A stretch of 64,000 nt of DNA from an uncultured Collinsella sp. (GCA_937995345.1 CALKKS010000011.1:19822-83821), one strand, 5' to 3'. Shown: positions 38,378-47,980, counted from the first letter of the stretch. Notes: generated by a model from the sequence alone, not told the origin. A program made the numbers and translations.

Positions 38378-39343
38378 TTACTTCAACGACGCAAGAAGAT
38401 GCTCAGCGGCACCGATGAGCGGCGCGTCACCCTCCAGAGACCCGATGAGGATCGGCGTGTCCTGAAGCGGGTCGAGCGCCTGGCTGGCATAGCCCTCGTG
38501 CACCGAGTCCTTCCACGTCTGCGAGCGCCAATCGGGACCCTGGTGAATCACACCTCCCGAAAGCACGATGACCTCGGGATCCAAGATGTTGGCAAGCGAG
38601 CCCAAGCTGGCGCCCAGCGCAAAGCCGGCGTCATGGATGACCTCGGTCGCCTTTGCGTCGCCAGCACGGCACAGGTCGTTCACGTCGCGACCGACCGAAG
38701 GACGGCTGGGGTCAACTCGACCGAAGCGCTCGTCGTACATACGGCCAATCGAGGTGCCCGAGGCTACCGACTCAAGATGACCAGAACGCCCGCAGGCGCA
38801 GGGAATGCCGGCGGCAGCCGAGCACTCGATGTGGCCCATATGGCCGGCAGCACCGTGGAAGCCTTGCATCACGCGGCCGTTCTCGACATATGCGCCGCCG
38901 ATGCCCGTACCGATGCCCAGACACAAGACGGAGAACTTGCCCTTGCCGACGCCCCAGTGGGCCTCGCCCAGAGCATGAGCCTGCACGTCGCCCACCACGG
39001 CAACGGGAAGACCAAGGTCCTCGCGCAGACGCGGCCCCAACTGAACGCCGGACCAGCCGGGCATGATCTCGTTGGCATACGCGATAGCGCCCGTCTTGGG
39101 ATCGACGACACCCGCGGCACCGATACCGACACCGAGGACCTCGACATCGGGATTCGCCTCAAGAGCGGCCTTGATGGACGCCTCGATACGCTGGAAGACG
39201 GCCTCGCCGCCCTCCTGGGCCTCGGTAGGAACCTCTGCCTCAAAAACGGGATGGGGCACACTACCGTCAGCCGGGTACTCCATGATGGCAGTCGCAATTT
39301 TAGTTCCGCCGATATCGACAGAGCAGACGTACTTGTTCTCCAT
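38378..39343 (-). CDS. nanK: ROK-family kinase, probable N-acetylmannosamine kinase
   Basis: The 321-residue ROK protein has the ATP phosphate motif VDIGGTKI near residue 7, the sugar-binding EXGH-type segment GHMGHIEC, a zinc-site-like CACGRSGH (the last position is His where Cys is usual) and the C-terminal VLSGGVI. The position between nanA and nanE makes ManNAc the likely substrate. Glucose or GlcNAc kinase activity cannot be excluded. ATG 39343 has GAAGGAG upstream. Confidence 0.85.
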   Translation of the reverse strand: MENKYVCSVDIGGTKIATAIMEYPADGSVPHPVFEAEVPTEAQEGGEAVFQRIEASIKAALEANPDVEVLGVGIGAAGVVDPKTGAIAYANEIMPGWSGVQLGPRLREDLGLPVAVVGDVQAHALGEAHWGVGKGKFSVLCLGIGTGIGGAYVENGRVMQGFHGAAGHMGHIECSAAAGIPCACGRSGHLESVASGTSIGRMYDERFGRVDPSRPSVGRDVNDLCRAGDAKATEVIHDAGFALGASLGSLANILDPEVIVLSGGVIHQGPDWRSQTWKDSVHEGYASQALDPLQDTPILIGSLEGDAPLIGAAEHLLASLK

Positions 39344-39420
39344 GTCGCTCTCCTTCGGAGATAAAAACAACTACAGGAAATGCGCCGTCAGGCTAGCCGT
39401 CACAGCGCAGTAAAGGTTAT

Positions 39421-39508
39421 CCAGGTGCCCGAGATCGCCGAGAACCGTGTGGCCATTGACCTAATGGGTCATGGCCACACGGTTGAACGGCGAGGTCGGG
39501 TGCCTGGG
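39421..39508. repeat. 88-bp nested hairpin downstream of nanA
   Basis: A strong inner stem (39443-39461 with 39467-39484, AACCGTGTGGCCAT and its complement) is enclosed by an imperfect outer stem CCAGG--CCCGA---CGCC. It lies between nanA and nanK. There is no T-run. It probably stabilises or tunes the operon transcript. Confidence 0.65.
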
Positions 39509-39514
39509 AAAGCT

Positions 39515-40435
39515 TTACAGGAGACCGTTGTCCTGGAGGACCTTCCTAATCGCCTCGACGTTCTCGCCGGTCATGGCCTTCACCGGGCGCGGCATGGTCG
39601 GGCTGTCGAAGATGCCCATGAGGTTCATAGCGGTCTTGAAGGCGCCGACGCCACCGGCATAGCCCTGAACGCCCGAGGTGACATCCCAGATGTGCGAAAT
39701 CTCATTGAGGCGATCCTGCTCGGCCTTGACGGTAGCCCAGTCGCCGGCCTGAGCGGCCTTCCACTGGCGCACGTAGCCCTCGGGCTCAACATTGGCGAGA
39801 CCCGGGACGGAACCATCGGCGCCACCGAGGTAAGCGCCGTCGACGACAACCTCGTGACCGGTGAGGATGCTCATCGGATGGCCGTTCTTCTCGTTCTCCT
39901 GAACGAGGTAGCGGAACGAGATGTCATCACCCGAGGAATCCTTGACGCCGGCAAGGACGCCCTCGGCGCCGAGCTTGGCAAGGAGCTTCCAGGGGAGCTT
40001 GGTGTGAACGCAGACGGGAATGTCATAGGCGAAGATGGGCAGGTCAAGCTCCTCGTGCAGGATGCGGAAGTGCTCCTCGACCTCGGTCATGCCCTGCAGG
40101 GCATAGAACGGGCAGGTGGCGACGAGGGCATCGGCGCCCAGCTCCTGAGCGACCTTGCCGTGCTCAATCATGCGCTCGGTCTCGGTATCGATGATGCCGA
40201 CCAGAACAGGCACACGGTGGTCGACGATACGAACGGCCTCGGCGATAATCTGGCGACGGCGCTCGTCGGTGGAGAAGACGACCTCGCCCGAGGATCCCAG
40301 GAAGAACAGGCCATCGACGCCGGCATCGATCATGCGGTTGATGCTGCGCTCAAAGGAGGCAACATCAAGCTGGTGATCTTCGGTATCGGGAACAACGACG
40401 GGAGGGATAACGCCGGTGAATTTCTGAGTTGCCAC
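39515..40435 (-). CDS. nanA: N-acetylneuraminate lyase-like (DapA/NanA family)
   Basis: The 306-residue class I aldolase barrel has GSSGEVVFSTDERR (the carboxylate-binding loop), the catalytic tyrosine in FAYDIPVC and the Schiff-base lysine in LAGVKDSSGD. The family includes sialate lyase and dihydrodipicolinate synthase. The neighbours nanK, nanE and a sialate-type transporter point to cleavage of Neu5Ac to ManNAc and pyruvate. The start is GTG 40435 with AAGGAGA five bases upstream, and the longer frame to 40519 is rejected. Confidence 0.82.
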   Translation of the reverse strand: MATQKFTGVIPPVVVPDTEDHQLDVASFERSINRMIDAGVDGLFFLGSSGEVVFSTDERRRQIIAEAVRIVDHRVPVLVGIIDTETERMIEHGKVAQELGADALVATCPFYALQGMTEVEEHFRILHEELDLPIFAYDIPVCVHTKLPWKLLAKLGAEGVLAGVKDSSGDDISFRYLVQENEKNGHPMSILTGHEVVVDGAYLGGADGSVPGLANVEPEGYVRQWKAAQAGDWATVKAEQDRLNEISHIWDVTSGVQGYAGGVGAFKTAMNLMGIFDSPTMPRPVKAMTGENVEAIRKVLQDNGLL

Positions 40436-40503
40436 AAGAATCTCCTTAGTTGTCTGGCGGGCGGCCCTATGCCACCCACTCTTGCTGGCAGTGTCCAGGC
40501 CGT

Positions 40504-41355
40504 CTAGGCCAAAGAACACGGATAGAACGTTTGGTTAAAGAAGTCGACGACTTCGTTTTCGAACGCATTGATACGCTCGTGAGCGTATTTGGCATAGATG
40601 ATATGCCTCCGGTCACACTCAAGACCGTTGAATACGGCAAACTGGCCCTTGGGATCACTCACGGCATCCATGAGCGATGTGCCCATGAGCACCGATCCAC
40701 GCACCCGAGACGACAACGCCTCGAGGCCACCGGGAATCGGATTGGCAACCGCCGTGCAGGCGAGGCCCCGCTCGTCCAGAGCAGAAACCGCCAGCGCGAC
40801 TCCGCCGCCAAGGCCCTCGCCCCATGCAAAGATGCGGTCGGGGTCCACGCCATCAAGATTGCGCGCCACCTTCGCCATCGCGCAACCCCAACGGACGCGC
40901 TTGACATAAGCAGGAGAGGCAATCCCCTGCTGCAGCTCGCTGGATCCAATCGCCTCATCGTCCAGCGCAAGCACGGCATATCCCATGGCCGCAAACCTCG
41001 TCATGTGATGCCATCCCCGCACGGGTCGGTCGATGTCGTGAAACATCAGACATAGCGGCACAAGCTCGGATGCTCGGGCGCGACCGGCAGGCTCGATCAA
41101 ACGTGCGTGGACCACATCGCCACCAAGCTCAAAGGAAACCTCGGAGTAGCGGGCATACGGATTGGCGAAATCGATCGCCGTAATACTCGGCCCGCAAACC
41201 TCAAGGTCCGAAGCGGCTATCTCTAATTCGGAAACATCCGCAGAAGCATCACCGCGCCAATCCCGGAAATCAGCGAGCCTTGACGAGACCGTTCCGGGAA
41301 TCCCCACAAGGTCGGAGACAATCAGCTCATTGACATTGCTCTCGCACTTAGACAT
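40504..41355 (-). CDS. CE7-like alpha/beta-hydrolase lacking the catalytic serine (paralogue of upstream esterase)
   Basis: The 283-residue protein is related to the acetylxylan-esterase (CE7) protein encoded just upstream. It has the same order of motifs: an oxyanion region, FAAMGYAVLALDDEAIG, a nucleophile-elbow region and a C-terminal aspartate and histidine (LMDAVSDP, YAKYAHERI). The elbow reads GEGLGGG where the active paralogue has GASQGGG, so the serine nucleophile is replaced by glycine. It is probably not a normal esterase, and a binding or regulatory role is possible. Its start overlaps the active esterase gene by eight bases. Confidence 0.7.
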   Translation of the reverse strand: MSKCESNVNELIVSDLVGIPGTVSSRLADFRDWRGDASADVSELEIAASDLEVCGPSITAIDFANPYARYSEVSFELGGDVVHARLIEPAGRARASELVPLCLMFHDIDRPVRGWHHMTRFAAMGYAVLALDDEAIGSSELQQGIASPAYVKRVRWGCAMAKVARNLDGVDPDRIFAWGEGLGGGVALAVSALDERGLACTAVANPIPGGLEALSSRVRGSVLMGTSLMDAVSDPKGQFAVFNGLECDRRHIIYAKYAHERINAFENEVVDFFNQTFYPCSLA

Positions 41356-42325
41356 GAGCCTCCCCTCCCTTGCAGAAAAACGGAATGATCAGATCGTCAA
41401 AATCCTGAATCTCCTCGTGGCCAAAGCCTTCAAAGAACTCATGACGCTTTTCACAGGTCAGGTTGTTATAGACCGCAAACTGCGTCGCTGGCGGACAGAC
41501 GGTATCGGCTGTGCCGGTGCCAAACAGCACGGGGCATTTGACCATAGGGGCAAAGTTCTTGGAATCGAAGCACGCCAGCTTGGCATAGGCTTCGTCGATA
41601 CGAGTCGAGTCCCCGTCAAACCAGCGAGACCAATAGCGCAGGCCCTCGTAGGCAATGTCGTCGGCATCCAAATCCCAGACCAGGCGGAAATCCGACAGGA
41701 AGGGATAGAGGATGGCGGCGCGATTGATAAGCTCGCTGTTAAGTGCACAGGTCGCAATGCCCAAACCGCCGCCCTGCGACGCGCCGTTCACAAACACACG
41801 GGCAAGATCGATGCCCTCGAGCTCGCGAACGATGCGGCACAGGATGCGAATATCTTGGTGCAAGCGGACATAGTAGAGGTTGGCCGGATCGCCGTCGATA
41901 CCGGCGACGATATGGCCCGCGACCGTTGTGCCCTCAAATCCACCAATGTCCTCGGAGGGACCTCCTTGGCCGGGGCAGTCGAGGGCGATGAGTGCCATGC
42001 CCATGCCCGCAAACGACGCCTGCTCAAACCAGCTGCGGCTTGCACCCGGATACCCATGGAACTGAAGTACCAATGGCACGGGCTCGTCCGAGACGGGTTT
42101 AAGGTACTTGGCATGCAGGCGAGCGCCACACATGCCGGTATACCAGAGGTCGAAAAGCTGGCAGGTAACGGCATCGGTGACCGATGCCGTCTCGATCGCA
42201 TAGTCAAGCCCGACGGCGTCGGCCTCGGCCATGCGGTCCTTCCAAAAGAGATCGAAATCTGATGGACGGGGCATGGCGCCCCGATACCCACCAAATTGCT
42301 GTTGTAGCTCCTGAGCACTTGGCAT
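41348..42325 (-). CDS. CE7-family acetylesterase, probable sialate O-acetylesterase
   Basis: The 325-residue acetylxylan-esterase/cephalosporin-C-deacetylase (CE7) protein has the nucleophile elbow NGASQGGG, the catalytic aspartate in GTGTADTVCPP and the histidine in GFGHEEI, with the family segment LQFHGYPGASRSW. CE7 enzymes remove acetyl groups from small oligosaccharides and are found in pneumococcal nan loci. In this cluster it would de-O-acetylate sialic acids before the lyase acts (inferred). No signal peptide, hence cytoplasmic. ATG 42325 is chosen over a TTG at 42340 that sits too close to GAAAGG. Confidence 0.82.
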   Translation of the reverse strand: MPSAQELQQQFGGYRGAMPRPSDFDLFWKDRMAEADAVGLDYAIETASVTDAVTCQLFDLWYTGMCGARLHAKYLKPVSDEPVPLVLQFHGYPGASRSWFEQASFAGMGMALIALDCPGQGGPSEDIGGFEGTTVAGHIVAGIDGDPANLYYVRLHQDIRILCRIVRELEGIDLARVFVNGASQGGGLGIATCALNSELINRAAILYPFLSDFRLVWDLDADDIAYEGLRYWSRWFDGDSTRIDEAYAKLACFDSKNFAPMVKCPVLFGTGTADTVCPPATQFAVYNNLTCEKRHEFFEGFGHEEIQDFDDLIIPFFCKGGEAHV

Positions 42326-42405
42326 GGCTCGTGAACCCAACCTTTCGAAATCGCAACGGAGGTGCGCCCGGCAAGGGAACCGGGCGCACGGGAGGGAAAG
42401 CGAGG

Positions 42406-43233
42406 CTACTCGCCGAGCTTGGGATGCAGCAGCGACGGCGCAGCACCGAGCAGCATCTTGGTGTAGGGGTCCTGAGGGTGCTGGAAGACCTGCTTGGCCT
42501 CGCCCTGCTCGACGATCTTGCCGCCATTCATAACGATGATGTCGTCAGAGATATAGCGGACCGTCTGGATGTCATGGCTGATGAACACCATGGCCAGGCC
42601 GAGCTCCTTCTTAAGGTCGGTCAGCAGGTTCAGAATCTGCGCGCGGACCGAAACGTCCAGAGCCGAGGTGGGCTCGTCGGCGATGATGGCATCTGGGTTC
42701 AACGACAGGGCACGGGCAATTGCGACGCGCTGGCGCTGGCCGCCCGAAAGCTGGCCGGGAAGAACCTCGGCGGCAGAGCTGGGCAGACCGGTGAGCTCCA
42801 GGAGCTCCTTGACGCGCTTCTCCTGCTCGGCCTCGGTACCCAGGTTGTGGACGCGCATGGGGTCGAGCAGCTGCTCGCGAACGACCATGCGGGGATTGAG
42901 CGCCGTAGCCGGATTCTGGAACACGACCGAGATGACACGGCCCATGTGACGACGGTCCTCGGCGGTACGCTTAGTAACGTCCTTGCCCTTAAAGTAGACC
43001 TTGCCGCTCGTTGGGGCCTGCAGGCCGCACATGACGTTAGCGGTGGTGGACTTTCCGCAACCGGACTCGCCGACGATGCCGATCGTCTGACCGGGCATGA
43101 GCTTAATCGTTACACCTTGGACGGCGTGAACCAGGTTGGGGTGCAGAATCGAGCCGGTACGGGTCCTAAAGGTGACGTGGACGTCATCAAGGAAGATGAT
43201 CGGCTCGACGCCGTTGACTGCGGTCTCGCTCAT
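42406..43233 (-). CDS. ABC transporter ATPase (SatD/OppF-like)
   Basis: The 275-residue ATPase has Walker A GESGCGKST, signature SGGQRQRVAIARA, Walker B AIIADEPTSALD and FISHDIQTV. It ends soon after QDPYTKMLLGAAP, so the cysteine-bearing C-terminal oligopeptide extension of typical OppF proteins is missing. It would form a heterodimer with the ATPase half of the adjacent fusion protein. The start follows the fusion gene stop with no spacer. It belongs to the importer of the sialic acid cluster. Confidence 0.88.
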   Translation of the reverse strand: MSETAVNGVEPIIFLDDVHVTFRTRTGSILHPNLVHAVQGVTIKLMPGQTIGIVGESGCGKSTTANVMCGLQAPTSGKVYFKGKDVTKRTAEDRRHMGRVISVVFQNPATALNPRMVVREQLLDPMRVHNLGTEAEQEKRVKELLELTGLPSSAAEVLPGQLSGGQRQRVAIARALSLNPDAIIADEPTSALDVSVRAQILNLLTDLKKELGLAMVFISHDIQTVRYISDDIIVMNGGKIVEQGEAKQVFQHPQDPYTKMLLGAAPSLLHPKLGE

Positions 43234-45249
43234 CTACATCACCTCCGCGTGAGGGGTCAAACCATTTGCCTTGAGCACCTCGTCGGGGAGCTCGGAATAG
43301 AAGTGCTCGGTGCCGGGCACGCGCTTGAAGACCGGACGGGTGTCCAGGCCAATGCGCGGATGGCTTGAGCGGGGCGCGAAGCGATCGCCCTTGGGGAAAT
43401 CGCGCGGGCTCGGAACGGCGCCGGGCACCTGGTGCAGACGGCCCGAACCGCTCTCGATGGACAGAACGGAGCCCAGAAGACCGCGGGTGTACTCGTGGAT
43501 CGGGTTAGTGAGCAGCTCCTTGGTGGGCGCCTGCTCGATAACCTGACCGGCGTACATAACCGTGATGTTATGGGCGACCTCGGCGACCAGCGCCAGGTCA
43601 TGCGAGACGAAGATCATGGCAAAGCCGAGCTTGGCCTGAAGGTCGTTGAGCAGCTTGATGACCTGCTTCTGGACGGTAACGTCCAGAGCGGTCGTGGGCT
43701 CGTCGCAGATGACCAGCTTGGGGTCGCGGGTAAGGGCCATAGCGATCAGAACACGCTGACGCTGGCCACCGGAAAGCTCATGCGGGTAGCTCTCGAGCGT
43801 ACGCTTGGGGTCGAGGCCCACGAGCTCCAGGAGTTCCTCGGCGCTGCGGGTGCCGCCGCGCTTGGTGAGCTGCTTCATCTGGGCAGAGATGAGCATGGAG
43901 GGGTTGAGCGAGGACAGGGCGTCCTGATAGACCATAGCGATATCGGTACCGCGCAGGCCGAACCACTCCTTCTTGCTCATCTTGAGCAGATCGCGGCCCT
44001 CCCAGAGGACCTGGCCGGAAAGGTGCTCGTCATCGTCGGTCAGGCCCATGATGGCCAGCGTGGTGATGGACTTACCGCAACCGGACTCGCCCACCAGGCC
44101 CATGGTCTGACCAGGACGGACGTCAAAGTTGACATGGTCGACGACGTTGATATCGCCGTGATGCTCAAACTGAATGCAGAAGTCACGGACCGAGAGAATC
44201 GGTTCGACAGACTCGTCGGGCACATGGCGATCGTCACGCTTGAGCTCGACATCGCGCAGGGCGCCAAGGCGAGCGGAGAGGGACTGGGCCTGCTCCTTGT
44301 AGGCGCGAACGGGGTCGGAGACCAGCAGGTCAGCCTCGCGACGCTTGGAGGAATCGGTCGGATCCAGGGCGGCGGAGGGGGCAGCGGCCATGGCGTCGGT
44401 AATGCCCTCGGAGAGGATGTTGAGCGCCAGGCAGGTGATCATAATGGCCAGGCCCGGGAACAACGCCTGCCACCAACGGCCGGCGAGCACGCCGCCGCGG
44501 GCGTCGGCGAGGATGTTGCCCCAGGTAGCGGTGGGCTCCTGGATACCAGCGCCGATGAAGGTCAGCGAGGCCTCGAAGATGATGGCGTCGGCGACCAGGG
44601 TAACGGTGAAGACCATGATCGGGGCGATGCAGTTACGCAGAACATGCTTGATCAAAATCCACGGAGCCTTGGCGCCGGAAACGATGACCGCGCGGACATA
44701 GTCCTCTCCGTACTCGGACACGATGTTGGCGCGCACGATACGGGCAATCTGCGGAGTGTACATAAAGCCGATGGCGAAGATGATCGACGGCACGGAGTTG
44801 CCCAGGATGGAGACGAAGACGGCCGCGAGGGCGATGCCCGGGATAGACATGATGATGTCCAGGATACGCATGATCGTCTCGGAAACGGCCTTGCGCGAAA
44901 CCGCCGCAAGGGCGCCCACGACCGAGCCGCAGACCAGAGCCATGGCAGTGGCGCCAAAGCCGATAATCAGCGAGTAACGACCACCGTAGAGCATGCGCGA
45001 CAGAATGTCGCGACCCTTATCGTCGGTACCGAAGATAAATCCGTTGCCGGGAGCCTGGCGAGCCGTAAAGATCTCGACCGGGCTATAGGGGGCAAGAAGG
45101 GGCGCCAGAATCGCGGTCAGGGCGACCAGCGCCAGCACGACGGCGGCAATCTTAGAAGACAGCGTCATCTTCTTCCAGCCACCGAGCTTGAGCCCCTTGG
45201 AGGCAGCCTTCTCGAGCTGCTCGGTTTGCTTCTCTCGAATCTTTACCAT
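43234..45249 (-). CDS. Fused ABC permease-ATPase (OppC-OppD fusion, sialate-type importer)
   Basis: The 671-residue single protein comprises a full OppC/DppC permease (about residues 1-290; GTDDKGRDILSRMLYGGR, EAA loop VIVSGAKAPWILIKHVL), a charged linker (about 290-350) and a complete ATPase (about 351-671). The ATPase has Walker A GESGCGKS at 387-394, SGGQRQRVLIAMA and [12 protein letters not shown]. Such fused subunits are known in peptide/nickel-family sialic acid importers (Sat/SiaEFGI type), as I recall, which agrees with the nan neighbours. There is no frameshift sign. The linker is long and in frame. Four bases from the permease gene upstream. Confidence 0.88.
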   Translation of the reverse strand: MVKIREKQTEQLEKAASKGLKLGGWKKMTLSSKIAAVVLALVALTAILAPLLAPYSPVEIFTARQAPGNGFIFGTDDKGRDILSRMLYGGRYSLIIGFGATAMALVCGSVVGALAAVSRKAVSETIMRILDIIMSIPGIALAAVFVSILGNSVPSIIFAIGFMYTPQIARIVRANIVSEYGEDYVRAVIVSGAKAPWILIKHVLRNCIAPIMVFTVTLVADAIIFEASLTFIGAGIQEPTATWGNILADARGGVLAGRWWQALFPGLAIMITCLALNILSEGITDAMAAAPSAALDPTDSSKRREADLLVSDPVRAYKEQAQSLSARLGALRDVELKRDDRHVPDESVEPILSVRDFCIQFEHHGDINVVDHVNFDVRPGQTMGLVGESGCGKSITTLAIMGLTDDDEHLSGQVLWEGRDLLKMSKKEWFGLRGTDIAMVYQDALSSLNPSMLISAQMKQLTKRGGTRSAEELLELVGLDPKRTLESYPHELSGGQRQRVLIAMALTRDPKLVICDEPTTALDVTVQKQVIKLLNDLQAKLGFAMIFVSHDLALVAEVAHNITVMYAGQVIEQAPTKELLTNPIHEYTRGLLGSVLSIESGSGRLHQVPGAVPSPRDFPKGDRFAPRSSHPRIGLDTRPVFKRVPGTEHFYSELPDEVLKANGLTPHAEVM

Positions 45250-45252
45250 AAT

Positions 45253-46209
45253 CTACACCGTCCTGATGCGCGGGTTGATGAGCAGGTAGAGCATGTCAAC
45301 CACGATGTTGATGATGATGAAGGCAAGAGCAACGACGATGACGACGCCCTGAACCAGGTTCGCCTCGTTGCCCTGAACGCCCTGCAGGATCGCGGTGCCC
45401 ATGCCGGGGAGGTTGAAGATAACCTCGATGACGACGGCGCCGCCCATGAGGTAACCGATCTTAAGACCGAGGGTGGTGACCGGGGTGATCAGCGCATTGC
45501 GAAGTACGTTGATGCCGACGACGACCTTCTCGGGAACGCCGGCGCCGCGAGCCATACGGACATAGTCCTTGTCGAGCTCCTCGACCATGGCCGTACGCAC
45601 GATACGAGTCATCTGACCCGTCAGCGGGAAGGCAAGAGCAATGGCGGGCATGATCATACGTCCCAGATAGCCAGCCGGGTTGGTGGTGAAGTGAGGCAGA
45701 GCACCGGACGCCGGAAGCACCTTAAGGTAGGAAGAGAACAGCAGAATCAACAGAACGGCAAGCCAGAACGACGGGGTTGCCAAGCCGGCGATGGAGAAGA
45801 CGCGGATCACTTGGTCCGGCCATTTATCGCGATACAGTGCCGCGATGACGCCGAGTAAAAACGAAACGACCGCGCCGATGGCAAGACCGATGAAGGTCAG
45901 CTGCATCGTGACGGGCAGGGCAGTGGAGATGCGCTTGGCAACGGAGTTGCGGGCAGCACCATAGGTGCCCATGTCGCCATGGATCAGATCGCCCATGTAG
46001 CGCACGTAGCGCACGGGCCAGGGGTCGTCCAGACCATACTTCTCATGGTACTCGGCAACCGCCTCGGGCGAGGCACCGTCACCCAACGCCGTATAGGCGG
46101 GGTCGGTCTTGGAGAACGACATAAGGAAGAACACCAGGACGGTGACGCCCAATGCCATGATCGGCAGCGCCACGAGACGCCTTCCAATCAAACGTAGCAA
46201 GTTGTTCAC
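45253..46209 (-). CDS. ABC transporter permease (SatB/OppB-like)
   Basis: The 318-residue permease has a first helix at about residues 10-31 (LPIMALGVTVLVFFLM), followed by an external loop with SKTDPAYTALGDG and five further helices. The EAA loop is RMARGAGVPEKVVVGINVLRNA. GTG 46209 is the likely start, with AAAGGGGAG just upstream. An in-frame ATG at 46242 would leave a hydrophilic extension. It forms the channel with the permease half of the fusion protein. Confidence 0.88.
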   Translation of the reverse strand: MNNLLRLIGRRLVALPIMALGVTVLVFFLMSFSKTDPAYTALGDGASPEAVAEYHEKYGLDDPWPVRYVRYMGDLIHGDMGTYGAARNSVAKRISTALPVTMQLTFIGLAIGAVVSFLLGVIAALYRDKWPDQVIRVFSIAGLATPSFWLAVLLILLFSSYLKVLPASGALPHFTTNPAGYLGRMIMPAIALAFPLTGQMTRIVRTAMVEELDKDYVRMARGAGVPEKVVVGINVLRNALITPVTTLGLKIGYLMGGAVVIEVIFNLPGMGTAILQGVQGNEANLVQGVVIVVALAFIIINIVVDMLYLLINPRIRTV

Positions 46210-46272
46210 GTTCTCTCCCCTTTCTTTTGTCGGTAGGACCAACTGGTATATGAGTACGGATACTCATTACAA

Positions 46273-46302
46273 GACCCGAGCGACATCGTTGCCGCCCGGG
46301 TC
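46273..46302 (-). terminator. Attenuator hairpin between binding protein and permease genes
   Basis: GACCCGAGC (46273-46281) pairs with GCCCGGGTC (46294-46302) with one wobble. No T-run follows on the minus strand, so it is likely a read-through hairpin like the one between oppA and oppB. Confidence 0.5.
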
Positions 46303-46366
46303 TTTGTTTCAACTATGAGGATACGGTCCCAACGACCGACATCCTGCATACAGACTCAAGCGAGTC

Positions 46367-47980
46367 TTACGCCTTGACGGTCGCAACGCCCCTGAAGGAC
46401 ATGCTCGTCGTGCCGATGCCCTTGAAGCCATCGAGAGCCTCGCCGTTGGGCGCAGTGGACGGATCGTCCCAGGAAGCGGAGACGGTCTTGACGTGGACAA
46501 CGGGGTACAGAACGGCGTTGTCGGCAATGATGTCGAAGCACTCGTTCCACTTCTTCTGCTGCTCGTCGCCCTCGGCGGCAAGAGCCTCGTCCATGAGACT
46601 GTGGAGCTTCTGCCACTCAGCGGACTCCTTCCACGGGCAACGGGTCTGCATCCAGACGTTGTCGCCGTACCACCAGTTAAGCAGCAGGTCGGGGTCGGCG
46701 CCGAAGCAGGAAGGATCGCCAGGGGCAAGGAGGATATCGTAGGCCTCGCCGCCGTCGATGGCAGCGTAGGTGGCCGGCGAGGTATCGGTCTGGATGGTCA
46801 CATCGAAGCCGAGAGCGTCGAGGTCGTTCTTGACCTGGGCGGCCATACCCTTGATCTGCTCGTTGTCGGTGGTGCGCAGGGTGATGGCACCCGGGGTGAT
46901 GCCAGACTCCTCGATGAGCTTCTTGGCCTTCTTGGCGTCGGTCTTATACACCGTGGAAGCCTCATGATAGTTGGTGAAGCTCTTGGGCAGGTAGCAGCTG
47001 GCAGCGGTGGCAAGGCCGGCGAAGGTGTTGCTGACCATCTTCTCGGTGTCGAGTGCATACATGACAGCCTGACGGACCTTGACGTTGTTCCAAGGCTCCT
47101 TGGCGACGTTGAACATGATGAAGCGGGTGCCGAAACCCTGAACGTTATCGATCTTGCAGCCGGCGCTCTCGAGCTGGTCGACGGCGTCAGCGGTAACGAG
47201 CTCCATAACGAGCGTGGAGCCCTCCTGCTGAGCGGTAACGCGAGCGGTGGGGTCGGTCAGGATGCTGTACTGGATCTTCTTATCCTCGGCAGCATACTCA
47301 CCATTGTACTCGGGGTTGGGAACCAGGGTGATCTCGGTATCGGAGATAGAGTCGTACATCCAGGGGCCGGAGCCGATCGGCTGCTTGGCGCGATCCTCCT
47401 CGGTCTGGGTGGCCGGGGTAACGCGGACGATGGCCAGACGATCCTTGAGCAGGGAGAAGTTGGGGACCTTGGTCTTGACCGTCACGGTGCTGGCGTCCTT
47501 GGCCTCGATGGACTCGAAGGGCTGGAAGAACGGAGCATACGTAGCAGAAGCGGCGCAAGCGGTGTAGGAAGCGACGACATCGTCAGCGGTGACCTCGGTG
47601 CCATCGGAGAACTTGGCGCCCTTGCGGATGGTGACCTCGAAAGTGGTGTCGTCCACAGACTTGGGATCGTCGGTGGCGAGCTCGTTGAAGGTGCTGTAGT
47701 CGTGGTAATCGATGCCATAGAGGCCCTCGACGACGTGCCAGTTAGCACCCAGGCCCACAGCGGAGCCGGTGCTGGCGGGATCGAAGCTGGACGGAGCGTA
47801 AGCGGAACCAGCGGTGATCACGCCGCCGCCACGGTTGGCGGAATCGGTGGAACCGGAAGCGGAACCCTCGTCGCTAGAGCTGCCACCGCAGCCGGTGAGA
47901 CCAAGCCCTGCGACAGCAGCGACGCTGCCGGTGAGGCCGAGGAACGAACGCCTGGACATACCCTTGTTGATGATGGCCAT
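46367..47980 (-). CDS. Substrate-binding lipoprotein of sialate-type ABC importer
   Basis: The 537-residue SBP_bac_5 protein has a clear Tat-type lipoprotein signal (MSRRSFLGLTGS, then lipobox LTGC with the lipidated cysteine near residue 31). The mature domain resembles peptide-binding proteins, and sialic acid binders of the SatA type belong to the same family. The nan neighbours suggest N-acetylneuraminate as ligand, but a peptide ligand cannot be excluded by sequence alone. ATG 47980 follows AGGAGA, with an earlier in-frame ATG at 47995 less likely. It is first in the transporter/nan operon. Confidence 0.85.
   Translation of the reverse strand: MAIINKGMSRRSFLGLTGSVAAVAGLGLTGCGGSSSDEGSASGSTDSANRGGGVITAGSAYAPSSFDPASTGSAVGLGANWHVVEGLYGIDYHDYSTFNELATDDPKSVDDTTFEVTIRKGAKFSDGTEVTADDVVASYTACAASATYAPFFQPFESIEAKDASTVTVKTKVPNFSLLKDRLAIVRVTPATQTEEDRAKQPIGSGPWMYDSISDTEITLVPNPEYNGEYAAEDKKIQYSILTDPTARVTAQQEGSTLVMELVTADAVDQLESAGCKIDNVQGFGTRFIMFNVAKEPWNNVKVRQAVMYALDTEKMVSNTFAGLATAASCYLPKSFTNYHEASTVYKTDAKKAKKLIEESGITPGAITLRTTDNEQIKGMAAQVKNDLDALGFDVTIQTDTSPATYAAIDGGEAYDILLAPGDPSCFGADPDLLLNWWYGDNVWMQTRCPWKESAEWQKLHSLMDEALAAEGDEQQKKWNECFDIIADNAVLYPVVHVKTVSASWDDPSTAPNGEALDGFKGIGTTSMSFRGVATVKA

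Noticed and set aside
43234..45249. Fusion as a sequencing frameshift
   Set aside because: The frame is continuous through a 60-residue charged linker and both halves are complete, so a real fusion is the simpler reading.
43432..45858. 808-codon plus-strand frame
   Set aside because: It lies antisense to the fused permease-ATPase and permease genes, which have full family motifs. Long open antisense frames are a by-product of high-GC codon bias.
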